Virus record (IMG/VR): IMGVR_UViG_3300011113_000683
Span: 1 to 29,124 of that record
Strand: one strand, 5' to 3'
Source of the DNA: a virus
Length of the DNA stretch: 29,124 bases
Shown here: in pieces, positions 24,232 to 29,124 of the stretch
Layout: each line of letters starts with the position of its first letter
Numbering within the stretch: position 1 is the first letter of the stretch
The notes under the pieces: model-generated
Told to the model about the DNA's origin: nothing
Seen by the model: the letters and a program-made list of their open reading frames with translations, nothing else
The model's database searches: none
Position numbers and translations under genes: made by a program

Positions 24232-24474
24232 TTACAACTTTTTGTATTTGAAATTCTTAGATATTTGTTTACTGAAAAAACTACCTTGAGATTCCGCTCT
24301 TCTCATTGCGGTAAACACATTTAATGGAACATCCAAATATTCATATTTTGAATTGTTATTGAACTCAATTATTAAATTTTTTGATTCGGTGTCATAATCA
24401 GCACCTTTAATATTAGATGATTTAATTTCACAAATAATGTGAGTTCCTTTAATTTCTTCTTTTGTGATTGCCAT
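24232..24474 (-). CDS. KTSC-domain protein
   Basis: An 80-residue protein matching the small KTSC domain: KNLIIEFNNNSKYEYLDVPL, then VFTAMRRAESQGSFFSKQI and a final FKYKKL. The domain is known as a short stand-alone module in bacteria and phages, with suggested but unproven nucleic-acid links. In this copy the segment before the strand (SNIKGADYDTESKNLII) fits the family's opening. It starts 68 nt from the divergent Clp gene and precedes the NTase gene by 19 nt. Confidence 0.75.
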   Translation of the reverse strand: MAITKEEIKGTHIICEIKSSNIKGADYDTESKNLIIEFNNNSKYEYLDVPLNVFTAMRRAESQGSFFSKQISKNFKYKKL

Positions 24475-24542
24475 AATTTTTTTTAATAAGATTAATAGTT
24501 GAAATTTTATTTTTAAACACTTAAATTTAAGAAAAAAATGTT

Positions 24543-26597
24543 ATGATAGAATCAATCGACGACGGAAATAAAGGTAAATCAAAAAATCAGTCAAATTCTC
24601 AGACGCCAGTTTTGGATAATTTTAGTAGAGACTTAATAAAATTAGCCCAAGATGGAAAATTAGACCCTGTGGTCGGTAGAGAAAACGAAATAATAAGAAT
24701 TGCACAAATTCTTTCACGAAGAAAGAAAAATAACCCAATTATCATTGGTGAACCAGGTTGTGGTAAAACTGCAATCGTTGAGGGTCTCGCAATGAAGATA
24801 TTTGATGGAGATTGTCCAAGAAATTTATTAGATAAAAGAATTTTGTCCTTAGATTTAAACTCAATCATTGCCGGAACAAAATACAGAGGTCAATTTGAAG
24901 AGAGGTTGAAAGTAATTTTAGAGGAATTACAAGCAAATCCGAATATTGTTTTGTTTATTGATGAAATTCACACCATTGTTGGAGCAGGTAATGCTTCAGG
25001 CTCATTAGACGCATCAAATATATTAAAACCAGCCCTTTCTCGTGGAGAAATTCAATGTATTGGTGCAACTACATTAGACGAATACAAAAAACAGATTGAA
25101 AAAGACGGAGCATTAGATAGAAGATTCCAAAAAGTAGTAGTTTCTCCATCAACTACGGAAGAAACACTACAAATTCTACGAAATGTTAAAGACAAATACG
25201 AAAACTACCATAAAGTTAATTATACTGAGGAAGCATTGAAGACTTGTGTTGAACTTGCTGACAGATATATCACCGACAGAGAGTTTCCTGATAAGGCTTT
25301 TGATATTTTGGATGAAGTTGGAGCAAGAGCTCAAGTTGACGTTAAAAACCCTGAAATTATTGAGGATTTGAAAAAACAATCTCAGGAAATTAAGGAACAA
25401 AAATTACTCGTAGTTAAAAAACAAAACTACGAGATGGCGGCAGAACTCAGAGATAGGGAGAAAAAAGTTTTAACTCAATTAGACGAGGAAAAAAAGAAAT
25501 TTGAAGAAGAATTACTTACAAAAAAGAAAAATATTCCGATTGAATTGGTTTACGAGGTAGTTGCCAACATGACAAAAATACCTGTAACTAAACTTTCATT
25601 AGATGATACCAAAAATCTGATTAATTTGGAAGAAAATTTATCAAAAAGAATTATTGGTCAGTCTGAAGCTGTTTCCAAAATTGCAAAAGCAATCAGAAGA
25701 AATAGACTTGGAATCAAAGACCCAAATAAACCGATTGGTTCATTCATTTTCTTGGGGTCAACGGGTGTTGGTAAGACATTATTAGCCAAGGAACTCGCAA
25801 AACAAATTTTTGGAAGTGATGAAAACCTAATCAGAGTAGATATGTCTGAGTTCCAAGAGAAACATAGTGTTTCTCGTTTGATTGGTTCACCTCCAGGTTA
25901 TATAGGATACGATGAGGGCGGACAATTGACTGAACAAGTGAAGACAAAACCATACTCAGTTGTATTATTTGACGAGGTTGAGAAAGCCCATAAAGATATT
26001 TTCTCGTCATTACTTCAAGTTTTAGATGAAGGTTATTTGTCAGATAGTTTTGGAAGAAAAGTTAACTTCAAAAACTGTTTAATTATAATGACATCAAACA
26101 TTGGAGTTAAAAAATTACAGGATTTTGGGTCAGGAATCGGATTTGGAACTAAAGGTAATGTTTATTCAGACCAAGAAGCCAAAAAGAGTATTTTAACAAA
26201 AGAACTTAAAAACTACTTTGCACCTGAATTCATAAATCGTTTAGATGAAATGATTGTGTTTAACGCTCTTAGTACGGAAGATGTTAAAAAGATTGTTAAA
26301 ATTGAAATGTCGGGTCTTGTTAAGAGATTAAACGGTTTAAAATACAATATCACATTTGACGAGTCCTGTATTGATTACATTTCCAAAATAGGATTTGATG
26401 AAGTATATGGAGCAAGACCACTTAAAAGAGCAATACAAGAAAAATTTGAAGATTTTATTTCTGATGAAGTATTAAAAGAAACAATCTTGGTTGATATTCC
26501 TTACACAATATCTATTACGGACGAAATTGTTACAATTAAAGAAAACGAACCTGAAAAAACTAAGACCAAAAAACCAAGAAAAAAGAAGGGGGAATAA
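24543..26597 (+). CDS. ClpC/ClpA-type AAA+ unfoldase lacking the N-domain
   Basis: A 684-residue double-ring ATPase. D1 has Walker A GEPGCGKT (69-76), pore loop GTKYRGQFEER (111-121) and Walker B VLFIDE (136-141). A short middle segment with a UVR-like NYEMAAELRDREKK motif (about 295-308) resembles ClpC. D2 has Walker A GSTGVGKT (405-412), pore loop GYIGY (452-456) and Walker B VVLFDE (473-478). The tripeptide IGF (532-534) stands where ClpC carries its VGF ClpP-docking loop, so docking to a ClpP peptidase is plausible, unlike in ClpB. The adaptor-binding N-domain (about 140 aa) is absent and replaced by a short Ser/Asn/Lys segment; the C-terminus is a basic tail (TKTKKPRKKKGE). No ClpP gene is in the window. 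Confidence 0.92.
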   Translation: MIESIDDGNKGKSKNQSNSQTPVLDNFSRDLIKLAQDGKLDPVVGRENEIIRIAQILSRRKKNNPIIIGEPGCGKTAIVEGLAMKIFDGDCPRNLLDKRILSLDLNSIIAGTKYRGQFEERLKVILEELQANPNIVLFIDEIHTIVGAGNASGSLDASNILKPALSRGEIQCIGATTLDEYKKQIEKDGALDRRFQKVVVSPSTTEETLQILRNVKDKYENYHKVNYTEEALKTCVELADRYITDREFPDKAFDILDEVGARAQVDVKNPEIIEDLKKQSQEIKEQKLLVVKKQNYEMAAELRDREKKVLTQLDEEKKKFEEELLTKKKNIPIELVYEVVANMTKIPVTKLSLDDTKNLINLEENLSKRIIGQSEAVSKIAKAIRRNRLGIKDPNKPIGSFIFLGSTGVGKTLLAKELAKQIFGSDENLIRVDMSEFQEKHSVSRLIGSPPGYIGYDEGGQLTEQVKTKPYSVVLFDEVEKAHKDIFSSLLQVLDEGYLSDSFGRKVNFKNCLIIMTSNIGVKKLQDFGSGIGFGTKGNVYSDQEAKKSILTKELKNYFAPEFINRLDEMIVFNALSTEDVKKIVKIEMSGLVKRLNGLKYNITFDESCIDYISKIGFDEVYGARPLKRAIQEKFEDFISDEVLKETILVDIPYTISITDEIVTIKENEPEKTKTKKPRKKKGE

Positions 26598-26611
26598 ATC
26601 CCCCTTTTTTT
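26588..26611. terminator. Terminator between convergent Clp and peptidase genes
   Basis: GGGGGA (26588-26593) and TCCCCC (26599-26604) form a stem, followed by seven T on the plus strand. The Clp stop codon lies in the hairpin loop, and the peptidase gene's stop overlaps the T-tract. The minus-strand version lacks a good T run. Confidence 0.85.
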
Positions 26612-27425
26612 ATAAGTTATATTTTGAAACGTGGTTAAATTTATACTTTTTGTAACCAAGTTTTTCAATTAGTTTTTGTCCAGTCCTTGTTCCTGCAAAT
26701 ACCTCATCAACAACCACATATTCATTTTTGGTGTGGTAATTATGGTAACCAACTGAAAAGTTAATACATGAGAAATCAAATTTCTTTTTCAACTGCCAAA
26801 CATCAGTATATGGATGTTGCATAAATTTTGGAGCCGATAACATACCTTCAGTCAAAACTTCTCTTGCCGACTGATGAAATTCAGAATCAGTCTCAAAAAG
26901 TTTCACACCAAAACAATATTCTGTAACCATATAGTCGTCAGGAGCGTCAAACTGAATTGCATAACCTACGTTTTCAAAAAACTTTGGGTCGGCTTCTTTT
27001 GAGCCAATACAACCAACTTCTTCTGATACAAAAAAAGCCGCTTTTAATACATCAAATTCTTCAAGTAACTGAAGACATGCAAAAACTCCACATTTATCGT
27101 CCCCACCAATTCCTGTAGGCTCACCATTATCGTTATAGGCTTTTAATGAATAACTTTTGTTACCTTTTGTATCGGGAAGATATTCTTCACGAATGTTAAT
27201 AGTGTCAATTTTATGAACAGTGTCGGTGTGAGCAACAACACAAGGATAAAATTCACCTTCTGAAATTTGTCCTTTTGTTACATAAATGTTACCCAATTCA
27301 TCAATATGGAAATCATATTTTTTTTCTAACAAATAATCAGTTAGAAATTCAATCATCTTATCCTCTTGGAAAGAATGGGTGGGGATGGACAATACAGTCC
27401 TTAAAAAATCTACATTTTCAATCAT
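26610..27425 (-). CDS. Compact M20-family (peptidase T-like) zinc aminopeptidase
   Basis: A 271-residue protein with the di-zinc peptidase set: VVAHTDTVHK (His66, catalytic Asp68), GIGGDDKCGV (bridging Asp109 or Asp110), FFVSEEVGCIGS (catalytic and ligand Glu135/136), AIQFDAP (Asp160) and YHNYHTKNE (His231). This resembles peptidase T and related M20 enzymes, which trim small peptides in the cytoplasm. Usual family members have about 370-450 residues; here the lid or dimerisation domain seems to be missing, leaving little more than the catalytic core. It converges on the Clp gene across a shared terminator. It could finish off peptides released by Clp proteolysis, which is an inference. Its promoter appears to be host-type. 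Confidence 0.8.
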   Translation of the reverse strand: MIENVDFLRTVLSIPTHSFQEDKMIEFLTDYLLEKKYDFHIDELGNIYVTKGQISEGEFYPCVVAHTDTVHKIDTINIREEYLPDTKGNKSYSLKAYNDNGEPTGIGGDDKCGVFACLQLLEEFDVLKAAFFVSEEVGCIGSKEADPKFFENVGYAIQFDAPDDYMVTEYCFGVKLFETDSEFHQSAREVLTEGMLSAPKFMQHPYTDVWQLKKKFDFSCINFSVGYHNYHTKNEYVVVDEVFAGTRTGQKLIEKLGYKKYKFNHVSKYNL

Positions 27426-27430
27426 AAGGA

Positions 27431-27463
27431 CAAATATAATAAAAATTTTAGATATTAGAACAA
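27431..27463 (-). promoter_or_regulatory. Bacteroidetes-type promoter, possibly giving a leaderless mRNA
   Basis: On the minus strand TATATTTG (27438-27431) fits TAnnTTTG, with TTG at 27463-27461 and 22 nt between. The start codon follows only 5 nt after the box, so the transcript would have almost no leader. The spacing is slightly longer than in the other two promoters of this type. Confidence 0.4.
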
Positions 27464-28504
27464 TTCAGGATGAAATAAAAAATTTTGAAAATCTTCTAAA
27501 TTCATTTTCATTCTTCGGCCAGGGATTACAACAATTATTTTACCGTCTTCAACTTTATCTAACCTAAAAGTTTGACCAGTTTTAGTCCCAAAACTTTTTT
27601 CTTTGGGGAAATTGTATGTTTTGCCAAAATAGTATCCCAATTTTTTTACATAATTAATCAATTCAAAATTTTTCTCTAAGGTTCCTTCTTCTAAATCTTC
27701 AAGTAATTTATCATAAATTTTTTCTAATTGTCTATAAACCGAACTATCAAATGCGTCGCGATTAAAATTTCTATCATCATAATATGCGTGATAATCATCA
27801 TATAAATCCTCATCAAATGTTAAATTATTCTCTGAAACATACTGCTTAAGACACTCAACAAAATCAATACTTTGTTTATCAATGTCATATTCTTCAAAAA
27901 ATTGGATTAGTAAGCTGGCAGTTGTAATGTATTTTTCCGCGCATCTTTGTTCAAAGAAATGTATATCGTGAAATTTATTACATAATTGTTTTATTACATA
28001 TTCTCTAAGTCCGGCAACTAAGGCTTCATCATAATACTCAGCATATTCATAAGCGATTTGGTTACAGGCGTCCTCATCAATTGATAATAAAAGTCTTGCA
28101 ATTTCTTCATATTGGTCAGTAACAGTTATATTTAAATTTGGAGATGTCATGTCAAGAATTTTCTGAATCAATTTATGATTATCTTCATTCATATATCTTA
28201 AAATATAACCTTCTCTAAAATCATCATCAGCATAACTACTGTCAATAAAAACTCCACTGTGATAAAATCCTCTACTTCCACCAAACGCAACTGAAATTAG
28301 ATATTTGTTATTAGTTTCTCTACCTTCATCGGTAAACATCTCAACATATTCACTTTCAGTAAATGTTAATACCACAACACTTTTACCTAAATTTTTTTCA
28401 TTATGATAATTTATATCAATTGTTCCACTCTCGTCAGACCTTCTAACTGAATTTGGAGTTGATTCTCCATTAACATATGATTTTAATTTTTCGTATATTG
28501 ACAC
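27455..28504 (-). CDS. Hypothetical acidic protein, 349 aa
   Basis: Starts with a GTG at 28504, 16 nt after a TATTTAT motif. The first 120 residues are mixed, with strands KSVVVLTFTESEYVEMF and KYLISVAFGGSRGFYHSGVF. The central part is strongly acidic and aromatic-rich, with helices (QIAYEYAEYYDEALVAGL, then DEDLYDDYHAYYDDRNF). The C-terminus has strands (TGQTFRLDKVEDGKIIVVIP) that could be a small beta-barrel. No domain is recognised. Its 3' end carries the promoter of the downstream peptidase gene. The acidity could reflect DNA mimicry or simply a structural role; neither is supported further. Confidence 0.55.
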   Translation of the reverse strand: MSIYEKLKSYVNGESTPNSVRRSDESGTIDINYHNEKNLGKSVVVLTFTESEYVEMFTDEGRETNNKYLISVAFGGSRGFYHSGVFIDSSYADDDFREGYILRYMNEDNHKLIQKILDMTSPNLNITVTDQYEEIARLLLSIDEDACNQIAYEYAEYYDEALVAGLREYVIKQLCNKFHDIHFFEQRCAEKYITTASLLIQFFEEYDIDKQSIDFVECLKQYVSENNLTFDEDLYDDYHAYYDDRNFNRDAFDSSVYRQLEKIYDKLLEDLEEGTLEKNFELINYVKKLGYYFGKTYNFPKEKSFGTKTGQTFRLDKVEDGKIIVVIPGRRMKMNLEDFQNFLFHPELF

Positions 28505-28520
28505 AATAAAACTTTTTTAA

Positions 28521-28527
28521 ATAAATA
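28521..28527 (-). promoter_or_regulatory. TATTTAT motif before the 349-aa gene
   Basis: On the minus strand CAAGTATTTATT lies 16 nt before the GTG at 28504. It sits back to back with the tmRNA promoter, whose TTG element begins 2 nt further on. Confidence 0.45.
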
Positions 28528-28528
28528 C

Positions 28529-28559
28529 TTGTGGATTAAAGAATATATTTATATATTTG
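28529..28559 (+). promoter_or_regulatory. Bacteroidetes-type promoter of the tmRNA gene
   Basis: TTG at 28529-28531 and TATATTTG at 28552-28559 are 20 nt apart, matching the Bacteroidetes primary-sigma consensus. The mature tmRNA begins 25 nt after the -7 box, leaving a short 5' extension to be removed by processing. Confidence 0.7.
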
Positions 28560-28583
28560 TAAAACAAAAGTTCTTTGAATTAT

Positions 28584-28978
28584 GGGGATGTTTTTTGGCT
28601 TTGACAGGAATGGATTTGTCATAAAACGCACGTCGGGGCTAAGCTAACCCTGTTTAACTGGCTTGAATTTTAAACGGCAACGTGATTAACAAACTTTCTA
28701 CAATCGGTTTAATCCGCACTGAGGAAGTATCTGTAGCTTAATCTGGGATTAACCTACTAGGGGTCGGCAGACATATAACCTTGCAACAGAAGTCGTAGTT
28801 GTGGTGTGGTTTCTACCCAAAAAGAAACAAAGTGGATGATTAGTTCTCAGTAAACCGAACCACTATAAAATAAGGGAATTGTGAAGTTTCGGATTGTTTA
28901 GAAAAACAATGACCTAAGCGTGTAGTGTTTTATGGTAGACTTTTTTGGACCCGGGTTCGACCCCCGGCATCTCCACCA
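28584..28978 (+). ncRNA. ssrA: tmRNA (transfer-messenger RNA)
   Basis: A 395-nt tmRNA, which frees stalled ribosomes and adds a degradation tag to the unfinished protein. The 5' end GGGGATG pairs with CATCTCC before an encoded ACCA 3' end (28978); GGCTTTGACAGG follows the 5' arm as in known tmRNAs, and the T-arm CCGGGTTCGACCCCCGG is intact. GGGG and AACCCTG segments (28635-28651) look like pseudoknot 1. The likely tag frame resumes at GGC (28676) and reads 21 codons to TAA (28739-28741), beginning Gly-Asn-Val and ending EEVSVA. That is longer than the usual 8-15 residues, and the end differs from the common LAA. The Gly start fits Bacteroidetes-style tags. The exact resume codon is inferred. 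Phage genes flank it on the left. Confidence 0.93.
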
Positions 28979-28981
28979 ATA

Positions 28982-29124
28982 TTATGAAACGGAGGACTCG
29001 TCCTCTGTTTCATTTATTTCATTACAAATCCTCATTGTCGAATTCAAATCTTCAATATTTGTCGGATTATAAGAAATATGGAAGTGTCCTCCAGTAGCTC
29101 CTCTTGATGGAAATCTATACTCAT
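28982..29124 (-). CDS. C-terminal end of an unidentified protein (partial)
   Basis: A minus-strand frame enters from the right edge and ends at a TAA at 28984-28982, giving about 46 residues: YRFPSRGATGGHFHISYNP, then a helical acidic end (NSTMRICNEINETEDESSVS). The stop is only 3 nt from the tmRNA 3' end, and the last codons contain the tmRNA terminator hairpin. The GATGGHFHISY segment looks like part of a folded domain, but I do not recognise it. Confidence 0.55.
   Translation of the reverse strand, partial: EYRFPSRGATGGHFHISYNPTNIEDLNSTMRICNEINETEDESSVS
28986..29011 (+). terminator. Terminator hairpin of the tmRNA gene
   Basis: GAAACGGAGGA and TCCTCTGTTTC form an 11-bp stem (one G-T pair) with a CTCG loop, 8 nt after the tmRNA 3' end, followed by a moderately T-rich tract. 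The hairpin also encodes the last residues of the convergent gene. Confidence 0.75.

Noticed and set aside
28921-28978. Possible separate tRNA with TTCGA arm and CCA end.
   Set aside because: It has no anticodon or D arms of its own; its acceptor strand pairs with the tmRNA 5' end at 28584.
28584-28978. tmRNA gene as a prophage integration site.
   Set aside because: The gene is complete, there is no repeat of its 3' end, no integrase is seen, and the neighbours are lytic-type phage genes.
1-29124. Use of an alternative genetic code (stop reassignment).
   Set aside because: TAA, TAG and TGA all end plausible genes, and the large conserved genes have no internal stops.

Overview
The window is a gene-dense, AT-rich stretch of a tailed-phage genome with a T4-type (myovirus-like) head module. 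It holds a large terminase, portal, prohead protease, acidic scaffold and gp23-type major capsid protein, in the order known from T4. All three standard stop codons are used. Several signs point to a Bacteroidetes host: Shine-Dalgarno sequences are mostly absent, leaders are A/T-rich, two good promoters fit TTG-N20-TAnnTTTG, and one small gene resembles DUF4494. That is an inference; no host gene is present.

Layout. Positions 1-6531 (+) hold a tightly packed virion-structure operon: a large unrecognised structural protein, a small coiled-coil protein, a gp5-type OB-fold baseplate hub protein, a beta-rich structural protein, and two small proteins with protease-type leaders. Positions 6576-8469 carry small genes on both strands, including a zincin-type metallopeptidase and a basic DUF5872-like protein. 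Positions 8516-19135 (-) form the head module. Read along the minus strand it runs: terminase, delta-60 beta-propeller, portal, two core-like or unknown genes, prohead protease, DUF4494-like gene, scaffold, major capsid protein. Positions 19194-24474 (-) hold accessory virion or core-like proteins, a nucleotidyltransferase-fold protein and a KTSC protein. Positions 24543-28978 hold a ClpC/ClpA-like unfoldase without an N-domain, a compact M20-type aminopeptidase, an unknown 349-aa protein and a complete tmRNA gene.

Four observations tie the genes together. (1) At least six otherwise unrelated proteins begin with a short amphipathic leader ending in LxE, or VKE in two, the type of site cut by the T4 gp21 protease. 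This suggests a set of capsid-targeted internal proteins matured by the protease encoded here. (2) A motif, TATTTAT, lies 4-20 nt upstream of eleven gene starts and may be the phage's own late promoter. In six cases it is the reverse complement of the T4 late box TATAAATA. (3) tmRNA, Clp unfoldase (with an IGF ClpP-docking tripeptide) and aminopeptidase lie within 4.5 kb. The tmRNA appears to encode an unusually long tag ending EEVSVA rather than LAA. A phage-specific tagging and degradation route is therefore possible but unproven. (4) The T4 positions of gp18 and gp19, between terminase and portal, are taken by a beta-propeller protein.

No stretch longer than 300 bases lacks a gene. No tRNA, CRISPR array, integrase or insertion sequence was seen.
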